DNA from: a virus
Length of the DNA: 48,319 bases
Virus record (IMG/VR): IMGVR_UViG_3300035698_011201
Span: 1-48,319 of that record
Direction: 5' to 3' (one strand)
In this document: in pieces, positions 37,595 to 44,638 of the stretch
Numbering within the stretch: position 1 is the first letter of the stretch
Layout: every line of letters begins with the position of its first letter
Translations under genes and position numbers: made by a program
The notes under the pieces: generated by a model
Told to the model about the DNA's origin: nothing
The model's input: only the letters and a program-made list of their open reading frames with translations
The model's database searches: none

Positions 37595-37683
37595 GGTCGG
37601 TGGCGTTGGTACGCGGGAGGGATTTATACACCCTTTAGCTCTAGATGTGAGTTCTTGACAGGGTTCGAATCCCTGGCCGACTA
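37595..37683 (+). tRNA. tRNA with Ile anticodon (TAT) and class II variable arm
   Basis: Acceptor GGTCGGT/GCCGACT, short D arm GCG/CGC, anticodon loop TTTATAC on AGGGA/ACCCT (one A-A mismatch), 24-nt variable arm with the 5-bp stem AGCTC/GAGTT, T arm CAGGG/CCCTG, A73. Only TAT tRNA seen; CCA not encoded. Confidence 0.75.
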
Positions 37684-37691
37684 CTGAAAGA

Positions 37692-37719
37692 ATCCTCCCG
37701 TCAATTTAGATGGGAGGAT
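37692..37719 (+). promoter_or_regulatory. Hairpin sequestering a ribosome site
   Basis: ATCCTCCC and GGGAGGAT form a perfect 8-bp stem with a 12-base loop; GGGAGG is the ribosome site for ATG 37724. No T-run, so not a terminator. Confidence 0.6.
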
Positions 37720-37723
37720 AATC

Positions 37724-37945
37724 ATGTCAGCATATATTCAATGCATGCTACAAAAAGGTAGCAGAAAGATCGAATACTGGGTTCCGAAGCAACACGCAAA
37801 GCCTGGTAGAGTTATAACCATCAAATTGCCAGAAGGGTTGAGTGATGGTTGGACGGTTCGAATGCTAGGTAAGGAAAAAGTTTTTGATTTTAAAAAGAAA
37901 AAGTCTCTTTGGACTTTAATCAAGGACTTCGTTAAGAACAGCTAA
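37724..37945 (+). CDS. Small basic hypothetical protein
   Basis: 73 aa, beta-rich (IEYWVPKQHAKPGRVITIKL) with a KKKKSLW tail. Translation probably controlled by the hairpin over its ribosome site. Converges with the minus-strand gene (30-base overlap at the ends). Confidence 0.65.
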   Translation: MSAYIQCMLQKGSRKIEYWVPKQHAKPGRVITIKLPEGLSDGWTVRMLGKEKVFDFKKKKSLWTLIKDFVKNS

Positions 37946-38437
37946 AATTTGATCGACTCCGGTATTGACTTGGTCTTCGCAGACCGGGTCAATTTCGACA
38001 GCTTCATAAGTGATCATCGGGACCTTGTGTTGATCGCAGAACCAACGAAGAGATCCTTCCGGAGCCTCTGATTGGTATTCTTCAATATCCATAATTCCTC
38101 GGTATTCTTCTGCGTATTGATTTAACAGAATACAAGGCTCTTCTAGCATACTCTCAAATGTGCTATGAACGTCGATCACTAGACTTGCTGATTTACACGC
38201 CTCTTTAATCGTGTCAATCTTTTTACCTAGTTCTTGGTCTTCTAAGAGGTCATTATACGCTCTATTCATGTCGACACCGTTGTTATCTCTGGTGTTTTGT
38301 TCATAACCGATTGGATTGGCACACGGCAAAATTAAAACCTTGCCCTTTTCTTTTATTGGCATAAGCATACGACAAATTTCGATACCAGTTGGTTCGTCTC
38401 CGTGTTGCCCGCCGATGATAAAAATGTGTCCGTTCAT
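37916..38437 (-). CDS. Zinc hydrolase of the AstE/AspA (M14) family
   Basis: 173 aa from ATG 38437; an earlier in-frame ATG (38476) lies in the tRNA on the other strand. Zinc ligands His and Glu in GGQHGDEPTGIE and His in VIDVHST, the substrate-binding NPIGYEQNTRDNNGVDMNR and a late Glu in ITYEAVE match succinylglutamate desuccinylase/aspartoacylase-type amidohydrolases. Substrate unknown; a peptide or acylated amino acid. TTAAATA lies exactly five bases upstream of the ATG, as in the leaderless late genes. Confidence 0.82.
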   Translation of the reverse strand: MNGHIFIIGGQHGDEPTGIEICRMLMPIKEKGKVLILPCANPIGYEQNTRDNNGVDMNRAYNDLLEDQELGKKIDTIKEACKSASLVIDVHSTFESMLEEPCILLNQYAEEYRGIMDIEEYQSEAPEGSLRWFCDQHKVPMITYEAVEIDPVCEDQVNTGVDQILAVLNEVLD

Positions 38438-38449
38438 AGTCTTATTTAA

Positions 38450-38522
38450 CCTTCCGAAGTTCAACAGGATGAACACCGCTCTCCTAAAGCGGAAGCTGTG
38501 AGTTCGAGTCTCACCGGGAGGA
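38450..38522 (+). tRNA. tRNA-Arg(CCT)
   Basis: Acceptor CCTTCCG/CGGGAGG, D stem GTTC/GAAC, anticodon stem CCGCT/AGCGG with loop CTCCTAA, T arm GTGAG/CTCAC, A73. CCA not encoded. Its 5' end is 12 bases from the divergent hydrolase start. Confidence 0.94.
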
Positions 38523-38530
38523 CAAAATTA

Positions 38531-38559
38531 TTGACAACAAAGACAAATGACTATATAAA
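38531..38559 (+). promoter_or_regulatory. Promoter for tRNA-Pro copy 2
   Basis: TTGACA 38531-38536, 17-base spacer, TATAAA 38554-38559, also reading TATAAATA-like. Confidence 0.75.
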
Positions 38560-38567
38560 TATCATAA

Positions 38568-38642
38568 CGGGGTGTAGCTCAGCCTGGTCAGAGCGCACCG
38601 TTTGGGTCGGTGAAGCCGAGAGTTCGAATCCCTCCACCCCGA
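38568..38642 (+). tRNA. tRNA-Pro(TGG), copy 2
   Basis: Acceptor CGGGGTG/CACCCCG, anticodon stem CACCG/CGGTG with loop TTTGGGT, T loop TTCGAAT, A73. CCA not encoded. Confidence 0.95.
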
Positions 38643-38667
38643 CAGCTACAAATTGAAAGGACCCATC

Positions 38668-39153
38668 ATGGCTAAAGACTTTATTGATTTTGAGTTGCTA
38701 GAAGAATTATCTGCGAACGACGCAGATGTTGACTTGTGGAAGAAAGCAGGCAAATTGACTGAAGAAGTAGGTGAATTTTGGCAGGCATTTTTAGTCTTGA
38801 AAGAAGCCGAAAACCTTTCCAAATCAGCACTGACCGCCAATCCAAAAGAAGCGGTGATGGAAGAACTATGTGATGTTCTGAATGTGACTCTTGATTTATT
38901 CAATGCTTTGAATATTTCTTCTGATTCTGCAAAAGCAATGTTTACTGCCAAGCTTCGTAAATGGCAATCTAAGCAAATTGAAGCCAATAAAAACAAGGAC
39001 TTAGATTTCGAAAGTATGCTTGAAGTAGTTGATATCGAGGATAGCGGTTGGGGTGATGGATCTTATTCAATTACACTCTCGTCGGCTGTTTTTGACCATC
39101 GTGAACAAGCTGAAGAATTCGTCGAAGAGTTAAGAAAAAAATGTGATGCTTGA
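38668..39153 (+). CDS. MazG-like nucleotide pyrophosphohydrolase
   Basis: 161 aa from ATG 38668 (AAAGGA site). KLTEEVGEFWQAFL and EELCDVLNVTLDLFNAL carry the ExxE...ExxD pattern of MazG-type all-helical NTP pyrophosphohydrolases. The C-terminal 60 residues are an extra small domain. May adjust (p)ppGpp or dNTP pools during infection. Overlaps the Smr gene. Confidence 0.78.
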   Translation: MAKDFIDFELLEELSANDADVDLWKKAGKLTEEVGEFWQAFLVLKEAENLSKSALTANPKEAVMEELCDVLNVTLDLFNALNISSDSAKAMFTAKLRKWQSKQIEANKNKDLDFESMLEVVDIEDSGWGDGSYSITLSSAVFDHREQAEEFVEELRKKCDA

Positions 39154-39364
39154 CCTTCACGGTATGACTCTACACAATGCCTGGAAAGAATTTCAGGACG
39201 AAGTCGACCGAGCCTATTTCAATAAGAAAAGATCAGTCACTATCGTAACCGGACGAGGACCCATGCAGCGGGAATTTCCGTCATGGGTTTCTGGTCATCC
39301 TAGAGCTCTTTGGTGCGAAGAACAAAACCCTGGATGCTTTCGAGTTAAAATAAGAAAGCAGTAA
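39146..39364 (+). CDS. Smr-domain protein
   Basis: 72 aa, a bare Smr domain: LDLHGMTLHNA at the start and VTIVTGRGPMQREFPSW in the middle are its two signature motifs. Smr nucleases cut nucleic acids; the E. coli protein SmrB cuts mRNA at collided ribosomes, feeding tmRNA rescue. ATG 39146 or GTG one codon earlier; overlaps the MazG gene end. Confidence 0.82.
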   Translation: MLDLHGMTLHNAWKEFQDEVDRAYFNKKRSVTIVTGRGPMQREFPSWVSGHPRALWCEEQNPGCFRVKIRKQ

Positions 39365-39380
39365 CAAATCTTTTTGCTGA

Positions 39381-39415
39381 GTGTAACAAAACGGAAACTG
39401 CTCTATGTTTAAATA
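39381..39415 (+). promoter_or_regulatory. Pho-box-like promoter of pstS
   Basis: GTGTAAC-AAAA-CGGAAAC (39381-39398) resembles two CTGTMAY half-sites (6/7 and 5/7) with the 4-base spacing of a PhoB box. It ends 11 bases before TAAATA (39410-39415), the usual distance to the -10 box of a Pho promoter. Confidence 0.55.
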
Positions 39416-39445
39416 TCTTTGGTAAAACTTAACAAGGAGAAAACA

Positions 39446-40441
39446 ATGAGAAGCATTTTACTTGCTGCTTGCATGATTTTGGTTGCAAGCGTCGCACAAG
39501 CAAGAGACCAAATTAGAATTGTGGGATCATCCACAGTTTATCCGTTCTCAACCGCAGTTGCTGAGAACTTCGGAAAAACAAGTCAGTTCAAAACCCCAGT
39601 AGTCGAATCAACCGGATCCGGTGGCGGGCTTAAATTATTCTGTTCTGGTGTCGGTATCGATCATCCAGACATTACAAACGCTAGCCGACAAATCAAATCA
39701 TCTGAGATTAAACTCTGCAAAGAAAACGGAGTGACACAGATTCAAGAAGTTTTGGTTGGATATGACGGCATTGTGATTGCAAACGCAAAGACTAAGTATC
39801 CGATGCATTTGACTGTTCGTGAGCTTTACATGGCTTTAGCAAAATATGTTCCAGATTCAAATGGCGTGTTGCGTGAGAATGAATTCGAAACATGGAACGA
39901 CATTTCGATCCATTTACCGAAAATTAAGATCGAAGTTTTAGGACCACCGCCAACATCAGGTACTCGTGACGCTTTTGTTGAGTTGGTTATGGAAGCTGGA
40001 GCAAAAACATTCCCTTCATTAAAAGAACTACGAAAAACAGACAAGAAAAAGTTCAAAGCAGTAGCGCACGGTTTACGTGAAGACGGCGCTTATGTTGAAG
40101 CCGGTGAGAACGATAACTTGATTATCCAGAAATTGGTAGCTAACCCCAATGCATTAGGTATCTTTGGTTACAGCTTTTTGGAGAACAATTCTGACAAAGT
40201 TCAGGGTTCTGTTATCGACGGAGTAGCACCAACGTTCGACGCTATTGCTGACGGTAGCTATCCGGTTTCCCGATCATTGTTCTTTTATGTGAAAGAAAGC
40301 CACATTGGTAAAATTCCAGGCATGGCTGAGTTTGTTCAAGAATTCTTAAGCGATCAAGCATCTGGCGACTACGGATATTTGGTTGACAAAGGTTTGATTC
40401 CTGTTCCGGCAGGAGATCCTAGAACAAAACAAATTCAATAA
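39446..40441 (+). CDS. pstS: Phosphate-binding protein PstS
   Basis: 331 aa from ATG 39446 (AAGGAG site) with a signal peptide (LLAACMILVASVAQA). RIVGSSTVYPFS, ESTGSGGG and TSGTRDAF are phosphate-binding loops of the PstS family. It would be exported to the host periplasm to feed the host Pst transporter. Phage pstS genes are known in marine T4-like phages. It appears to be under host phosphate control (Pho box upstream). Confidence 0.93.
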   Translation: MRSILLAACMILVASVAQARDQIRIVGSSTVYPFSTAVAENFGKTSQFKTPVVESTGSGGGLKLFCSGVGIDHPDITNASRQIKSSEIKLCKENGVTQIQEVLVGYDGIVIANAKTKYPMHLTVRELYMALAKYVPDSNGVLRENEFETWNDISIHLPKIKIEVLGPPPTSGTRDAFVELVMEAGAKTFPSLKELRKTDKKKFKAVAHGLREDGAYVEAGENDNLIIQKLVANPNALGIFGYSFLENNSDKVQGSVIDGVAPTFDAIADGSYPVSRSLFFYVKESHIGKIPGMAEFVQEFLSDQASGDYGYLVDKGLIPVPAGDPRTKQIQ

Positions 40442-40491
40442 TTGACATCTAGAATTGCCTCCTTTACTTTTATAGTGAAGGAGGCATTTCC
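40442..40491 (+). promoter_or_regulatory. Promoter and ribosome-site hairpin
   Basis: TTGACA 40442-40447 with TACTTT 17 bases on. TGCCTCCTT (40456-40464) pairs perfectly with AAGGAGGCA (40478-40486), which is the ribosome site for ATG 40492. No T-run follows. Confidence 0.6.
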
Positions 40492-40788
40492 ATGAAATAC
40501 ACGCAGAAACAATGGGACCGAGAAATTGGTTGGGGCAAAGTCCCTGAAGAATTCAAAGACGACAAACCCAAAAAGAAAAAGAAAGAGAAACAACCTAAGA
40601 GAACCTTGGTTTTAGAAGGAATCGGCACTGAATTAGACTTAGGTAAGATCGTTCAAATAAATACAGACAAGAAAATGATTGTTTTCGAAGAAATGTCCAA
40701 CGGACAATGGCGATTCACATTTTCAAGTTCAGTTATTGACGATCCCAAAAAGCTTACAGCGCTAAAGATCGTTCGAGAGGAAGAATGA
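40492..40788 (+). CDS. Hypothetical protein with basic linker
   Basis: 98 aa; KPKKKKKEKQPKR linker at residues 28-41, then a small beta domain (LVLEGIGTELDLGKIVQIN). Probably translationally controlled by the hairpin. Stop overlaps the next ATG. Confidence 0.68.
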   Translation: MKYTQKQWDREIGWGKVPEEFKDDKPKKKKKEKQPKRTLVLEGIGTELDLGKIVQINTDKKMIVFEEMSNGQWRFTFSSSVIDDPKKLTALKIVREEE

Positions 40789-41423
40789 GACTATCCAAAA
40801 ACCAATTCGATCCAAACCCTTATTTCACAAAACCCGTTTTGCTGATGATTACCGGGCCTCAATACACCACAGGCTATTTCGATCATAACGGATACGTTTT
40901 GTCTCCGCTCGAAATTCTCTATCATAAACACGCAAAAACATATCGAGGCGATTGGGAACACAGCAATCGACAAGAATGGTTTCATCAAAGTCCTAGACAT
41001 GAAGGCGCGGTGATGAATCATTCTTGGCTTTTCCAACGCAAAGGTTTTGCAGGAGAGGCCAGAGAATACCTAGAAGAATTGACAAAAAACGATCCGAGTA
41101 TTTGGAAAGTTTTGAATATCAGACCTAAATGGGGAATTGATGTTTCGATTGATTTCTATGACTCTTCTGGTCGGTGCTTCGAAGTCTTACATTACGAGTG
41201 GGACGGTTTTGATCTTGACGAGGTCAAAGAAAAGAAACTAGAAGTGGAACGAATCGTCGTGAATACCGATTGGGATTTAGCGGCAGAAGAAGTGTGGGAT
41301 AAGAGAAACGAGTGGATGGGATTAGATTTCTTTGAAGCTTCGAATTGGAGATGTGAATTCTTCGGCTTATCGCCCGAAAGATTTAAAGAAAGTGCTTGGT
41401 ATAAACCAGCAATGGAAGTATAA
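40785..41423 (+). CDS. Hypothetical protein, 212 aa
   Basis: Trp-rich, acidic alpha/beta protein (IDVSIDFYDSSGRCFEVLHYEWDGF). Coupled to the previous gene by ATGA. No family recognised. Confidence 0.7.
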   Translation: MRLSKNQFDPNPYFTKPVLLMITGPQYTTGYFDHNGYVLSPLEILYHKHAKTYRGDWEHSNRQEWFHQSPRHEGAVMNHSWLFQRKGFAGEAREYLEELTKNDPSIWKVLNIRPKWGIDVSIDFYDSSGRCFEVLHYEWDGFDLDEVKEKKLEVERIVVNTDWDLAAEEVWDKRNEWMGLDFFEASNWRCEFFGLSPERFKESAWYKPAMEV

Positions 41424-41431
41424 CCGAGACA

Positions 41432-41482
41432 ATGACAAAAGGATTAATTCAAATGCGTACTTTCGAGGACTTCTTTCATTAG
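41432..41482 (+). CDS. 16-aa ORF
   Basis: MTKGLIQMRTFEDFFH; no strong ribosome site. Tentative. Confidence 0.2.
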   Translation: MTKGLIQMRTFEDFFH

Positions 41483-41504
41483 TGTAATCTAATGGAGGAA
41501 GTAA

Positions 41505-41696
41505 ATGAATATCAAAAAATGGAAAGACGCTGAATATTTCATCGTCTGCGATCGCTGGGGAAAAGAACGTGAACGTTTCGATTCCTTACCGGATCTTGCA
41601 AAACATAGTCGTTTCGCCGACGAAGACTTTTATAAGATTCGTTGGGAAATGCTTTGGAATGGCAAAGTTTCTGACGATCATTATTTACTTGGTTAA
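41505..41696 (+). CDS. Small hypothetical protein, 63 aa
   Basis: TGGAGGAAGT ribosome site. MNIKKWKDAEYFIVCDRWGKERERF..., alpha/beta, unknown. Confidence 0.65.
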   Translation: MNIKKWKDAEYFIVCDRWGKERERFDSLPDLAKHSRFADEDFYKIRWEMLWNGKVSDDHYLLG

Positions 41697-41709
41697 ATAT
41701 ATTTATTAC

Positions 41710-41738
41710 TTGACACAGACATAGAAAGCAGTTATTTT
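41710..41738 (+). promoter_or_regulatory. Promoter giving a leaderless mRNA
   Basis: TTGACA 41710-41715, 17 bases, TATTTT 41733-41738, then five bases to ATG 41744, so transcription should start at the ATG. Confidence 0.65.
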
Positions 41739-41743
41739 TAATT

Positions 41744-42133
41744 ATGAAACATTCAGATGTCACTAAGAAAGGTTATACGGGTTACGTTCTCCACAATGAG
41801 AGCCGCGGCCCCTTAACGAAATTATTTCCTCAAGAATTTCCGAAACTAATTGGTCATCACATCACTCACAAGTTTGGTGTCACGGCTGATCAAGTTCCGG
41901 ATGAGGCCGATGCACAGGTTGTTGGTCACGCAGTAGGAGATGGAATCGAAGCTCTTGTGGTTTCTATCAACGGATCTACTGACCGTCCTGACGGCAGCAC
42001 TTACCATATTACATGGAGCCTTGATCCGGATAAGAAGAAGCCCAAAGACTCTAACGATTTGTTAAAAAACGGATGGGAGAAGTTACCGAAACCTATTGAT
42101 ATTAAGGTTTCACCGAAATTTTTCTCATTCTAA
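41744..42133 (+). CDS. 2H-phosphoesterase-like protein
   Basis: 129 aa. Two H-x-T motifs, HIT at residues 39-41 (GHHITHKFG) and HIT at 88-90 (TYHITWSLD), followed by a conserved-looking PKDSNDLL. 2H enzymes include RNA 2',3'-cyclic phosphodiesterases/2'-5' ligases and the anti-CBASS nuclease Acb1. The spacing of 49 residues is short for the family, so this is a moderate call. Leaderless mRNA predicted. Confidence 0.55.
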   Translation: MKHSDVTKKGYTGYVLHNESRGPLTKLFPQEFPKLIGHHITHKFGVTADQVPDEADAQVVGHAVGDGIEALVVSINGSTDRPDGSTYHITWSLDPDKKKPKDSNDLLKNGWEKLPKPIDIKVSPKFFSF

Positions 42134-42136
42134 GCC

Positions 42137-42219
42137 GCCCCCTTGGCGAAATTGGTAGCACGCGTGAGACTTAAAATCTCATGACTTCGGTCGTCCCGGT
42201 TCGAATCCGGGAGGGGGCA
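42137..42219 (+). tRNA. tRNA-Leu(TAA)
   Basis: Acceptor GCCCCCT/AGGGGGC, Leu D arm, anticodon stem TGAGA/TCTCA with loop CTTAAAA, class II arm GACTTCGGTC, A73. Last tRNA of the array; CCA not encoded. Confidence 0.95.
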
Positions 42220-42241
42220 CAAAATTGAAAAGGAGAAGAAG

Positions 42242-42829
42242 ATGTTAAAAGGTTTTTTAATTTCAATCTCTGCTATTGTCGTTTTGTTTACCGGTTACGC
42301 GGTTGCTAATCCTCAACCCGAAGTTTTTAGGTCAGGAGAAATGGTTTATCAATTAACCGAGCCTCTTCAAAGGGATTTGGTTGTTGAGTATCTGCTGGAA
42401 CCGGTACCGGCATGGTCTGGTCAGTTCGATTGTGAACAATATAGGGCAAACGAAAGACACAGCCTTGCATGCAACATTTATTTCGAAGCACGTAACCAAT
42501 CAATCAAAGGTCAGGTTGCTGTTGCTTTGGTAACTCGAAACCGTGTTAAGAGTGACGAATTTCCAGATACCTACTCAGAAGTGATTTGGCAGAACTATCG
42601 AAACATTGCCCAGTTCTCATGGACCCTAGACGGTAAAAGGGATCTAGTACGTGACCAAACTGCTTGGATTCTAGCCTGGAACATCGCCGGAAAGACTCTA
42701 GCAGGCAAATACGAAGATTTCACAAAAGGTGCTAAATGGTACCATGCCAATTACGTTGATCCTTGGTGGAGCAAAAAGAAAATCAAAGTGGCCCAAGTGG
42801 GTGCGCATCTATTTTATGTAAGGAAATAA
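42242..42829 (+). CDS. SleB/CwlJ-type cell wall hydrolase
   Basis: 195 aa. N-terminal hydrophobic segment (residues 4-22, ending AVANP) is a signal or signal-anchor. The catalytic domain has LACNIYFEARNQS with the family Glu, TRNRVKSDEFPDTY, FSWTLDG and GAKWYHANYV, typical of Hydrolase_2 lytic enzymes. Likely endolysin exported by the host Sec system. AAGGAGAAG site upstream. Confidence 0.88.
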   Translation: MLKGFLISISAIVVLFTGYAVANPQPEVFRSGEMVYQLTEPLQRDLVVEYLLEPVPAWSGQFDCEQYRANERHSLACNIYFEARNQSIKGQVAVALVTRNRVKSDEFPDTYSEVIWQNYRNIAQFSWTLDGKRDLVRDQTAWILAWNIAGKTLAGKYEDFTKGAKWYHANYVDPWWSKKKIKVAQVGAHLFYVRK

Positions 42830-42830
42830 T

Positions 42831-42875
42831 ATGTTCGGATGGTTTAAAAGAAAGAAAAGAAAACTAATCCTATGA
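42831..42875 (+). CDS. 14-aa basic peptide
   Basis: MFGWFKRKKRKLIL with AAGGA upstream; its TGA overlaps the next ATG. Tentative. Confidence 0.35.
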   Translation: MFGWFKRKKRKLIL

Positions 42876-43051
42876 CCCGTCTATTAGATAAATGGGTTGA
42901 AGAGGAATCAATAGTTCCTGTTCCATGGTTCGGGCCGTACTTTACTGACAAAGCTGATAAGGCTAAAATGGAAGACGAACTTTCAGAAGTTTTCCAAGAA
43001 ATGGCAAAGCCTATTCTAGCAGAAATAGAAGCAGAAGAAGCAAAAAAATGA
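42872..43051 (+). CDS. Acidic 59-aa protein
   Basis: MTRLLDKWVEEESIVPVPWF... ending in an E/K/A-rich helix. ATGA overlaps at both ends place it in a tight operon. Confidence 0.58.
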   Translation: MTRLLDKWVEEESIVPVPWFGPYFTDKADKAKMEDELSEVFQEMAKPILAEIEAEEAKK

Positions 43052-43206
43052 AACCACGTAAGGTTCCAAAGAAATACCGCACCAAACATCTAACGCCGGT
43101 CGATGATACGTGCATTGCTTGTAACGGTAGCGGACGCTACGACACTTATAACTCGCCGCGATGCGGTGCTTGCAACGGAACAGGAAAGAAACGAGGAAGG
43201 TTTTAG
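43048..43206 (+). CDS. Small DnaJ-type zinc protein
   Basis: 52 aa with CIACNGSGRY and CGACNGTGKK, two CxxCxGxG knuckles that bind one zinc. Basic ends suggest nucleic-acid or protein binding. ATGA overlap. Confidence 0.7.
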   Translation: MKPRKVPKKYRTKHLTPVDDTCIACNGSGRYDTYNSPRCGACNGTGKKRGRF

Positions 43207-43380
43207 ATGATAGAATGCGCAACAGCTGAGCAATTCATGTATTTCATTTCTCTGATTCCAGAAATTGTAGAAATGATTAACAGCCAGTTATACTTCATTC
43301 ATTCAGATACTGGTATTGTGATCTGGGAATACATTCCGGAAGAAGACGCGTTCTGTAGAGTAACCCATTCTGAAATTTAA
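43207..43380 (+). CDS. Hypothetical 57-aa protein
   Basis: MIECATAEQFMYFISLIPEI..., starts right after the previous stop; alpha/beta, acidic. Unknown. Confidence 0.58.
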   Translation: MIECATAEQFMYFISLIPEIVEMINSQLYFIHSDTGIVIWEYIPEEDAFCRVTHSEI

Positions 43381-43389
43381 GGATAGAAA

Positions 43390-43545
43390 ATGACAATTGA
43401 ATTAGATTCGAAGACCCAAAAACGTCTTGAAATTGCAGCTGAAGCACTCAGTGTTGATTTAGATGATTACATCAAATCAATTTTGGAAGAAGCTTCGATG
43501 GATTATTTCTACCACAATGATATGGATGATCCGTTCGACGACTAG
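43390..43545 (+). CDS. Ribbon-helix-helix-like protein
   Basis: 51 aa; TIELDSKTQKRLEIAAEALS, VDLDDYIKSILEEA fits the strand-helix-helix pattern of CopG-type DNA-binding or antitoxin proteins, with an acidic tail. Could regulate the nearby divergent promoters. Confidence 0.55.
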   Translation: MTIELDSKTQKRLEIAAEALSVDLDDYIKSILEEASMDYFYHNDMDDPFDD

Positions 43546-44195
43546 AAAGTATAATTGTCGTGCTCAACCCGGCACTTGATCATCCAACCCGAATTCGAAC
43601 CTTCCCTGGAACATAATTCCAATTGAGCTTCTGGATCCTTCAGGACTAATCCTTCGTCTGTGGGTGCGCCATCGATATTTTTGGCCCATTCATTTACTTC
43701 GCGCCACAACGGCTTGAACTTACCGGTGATGGATTTAGCTAACCACACGTTCGAATTGATTACCCAGTGTGAGTAGCATTCTTCTTCATCACCTTTCAAG
43801 AACAGTTCCTTCAACATCTCTTGCCGCTCGGCAAAGGTCGTTCCGACCAAATATTCGCCGTCTGCAACGAGAATGTCAAAAATGTAATGAGTGTCTTTGA
43901 TCTTTTCGGAGGTTTTGTTATCCATGACCTCGGTCACGAAAACATACCAACCGGAACCAGGCAGAGCTTTGAACGGTGCGCTGGACTTTTCAGTTGGCGA
44001 CCACCGTTTGTGCTCGGTATCATGCCGAGTTCGAACAATCAGTTCACGTTCTGGATTCACGTACAGAACATTGCACGTTCCGTTCTTCTTGTATTGAGCT
44101 ACCCAACCGTCACGCGAATACCGACCCAATAACTCGGGGGCAGTTTTCGCGCTCGGGCGAGGTGGCCACAAGAAATCATATTCGTTAAATTGCAT
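43542..44195 (-). CDS. RNA/DNA ligase-like nucleotidyltransferase
   Basis: 217 aa. Motif I YKKNG with candidate nucleophile Lys36 (KxxG), motif III region YVFVTEVMD, motif IIIa THYIFDILVADGEYL, motif IV DEGLVLKD and motif V WMIKCR follow the order of ATP-dependent polynucleotide ligases. It lacks an extra C-terminal domain, like small RNA ligases. RNA ligase is my preferred reading; a DNA ligase or capping-type enzyme is possible. Coupled by TAATG to the gene upstream and driven by the repeated early promoter. Confidence 0.68.
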   Translation of the reverse strand: MQFNEYDFLWPPRPSAKTAPELLGRYSRDGWVAQYKKNGTCNVLYVNPERELIVRTRHDTEHKRWSPTEKSSAPFKALPGSGWYVFVTEVMDNKTSEKIKDTHYIFDILVADGEYLVGTTFAERQEMLKELFLKGDEEECYSHWVINSNVWLAKSITGKFKPLWREVNEWAKNIDGAPTDEGLVLKDPEAQLELCSREGSNSGWMIKCRVEHDNYTF

Positions 44196-44431
44196 TAGAA
44201 TGCACCTGCTTCAAGGATGCGGTCAGCTTCGACCATTTCGTCAATGCCATCGATCCAAGCATCGTACTCTGCTTTGAGTTCGTCAAACATGGCCTGCCAA
44301 ATCTCGTTGGCCATTTCGGCGTCAACCCCATGCGGGTTAACTGCTGCGCTGAGATCGCCTTCAACGTATGCACGGAAAGCTTCATCAGCTTGCTCTTGAA
44401 CTGTCTCGATATAACGCTTCATGTTGGACAT
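44195..44431 (-). CDS. Small acidic helical protein before the ligase
   Basis: 78 aa; MSNMKRYIETVQEQADEAFRAY..., all helix. ACAGGAGA site. First gene of the minus-strand operon with the ligase. Confidence 0.65.
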   Translation of the reverse strand: MSNMKRYIETVQEQADEAFRAYVEGDLSAAVNPHGVDAEMANEIWQAMFDELKAEYDAWIDGIDEMVEADRILEAGAF

Positions 44432-44463
44432 TGTAATCTCCTGTTCCTCATTGTCTAATTACA

Positions 44464-44600
44464 ATAACATCAACGTGATATTAATCAAGTAGAAAGGTGC
44501 ATTTTTCTCATTTTTTCTGGTACTATAATGTCCTGATTTTTATGCAGAAAAATGCAGAAAGTGCAAATGAATGCTTGATTAATATCACGTTGGTGTTATC
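44464..44600. promoter_or_regulatory. Divergent early promoters as a 26-bp inverted repeat, with operator-like repeat
   Basis: CTTGATTAATATCACGTTG plus RTGTTAT occurs on the plus strand (44574-44599) and inverted on the minus strand (44489 to 44464) with a single mismatch. Between them TGCATTTTTCT (44498-44508) and AGAAAAATGCA (44546-44556) form an 11-bp inverted repeat flanking TATAAT (44524-44529). This looks like a jointly controlled promoter pair. Confidence 0.65.
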
Positions 44601-44638
44601 TTATAATGGTAATTAACACAAACACACGGAGAAAGCAC

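Noticed and set aside
40456-40486. Terminator after pstS
   Set aside because: The hairpin is strong but there is no T-run and its 3' arm is the ribosome site of the next gene, so translational control fits better.
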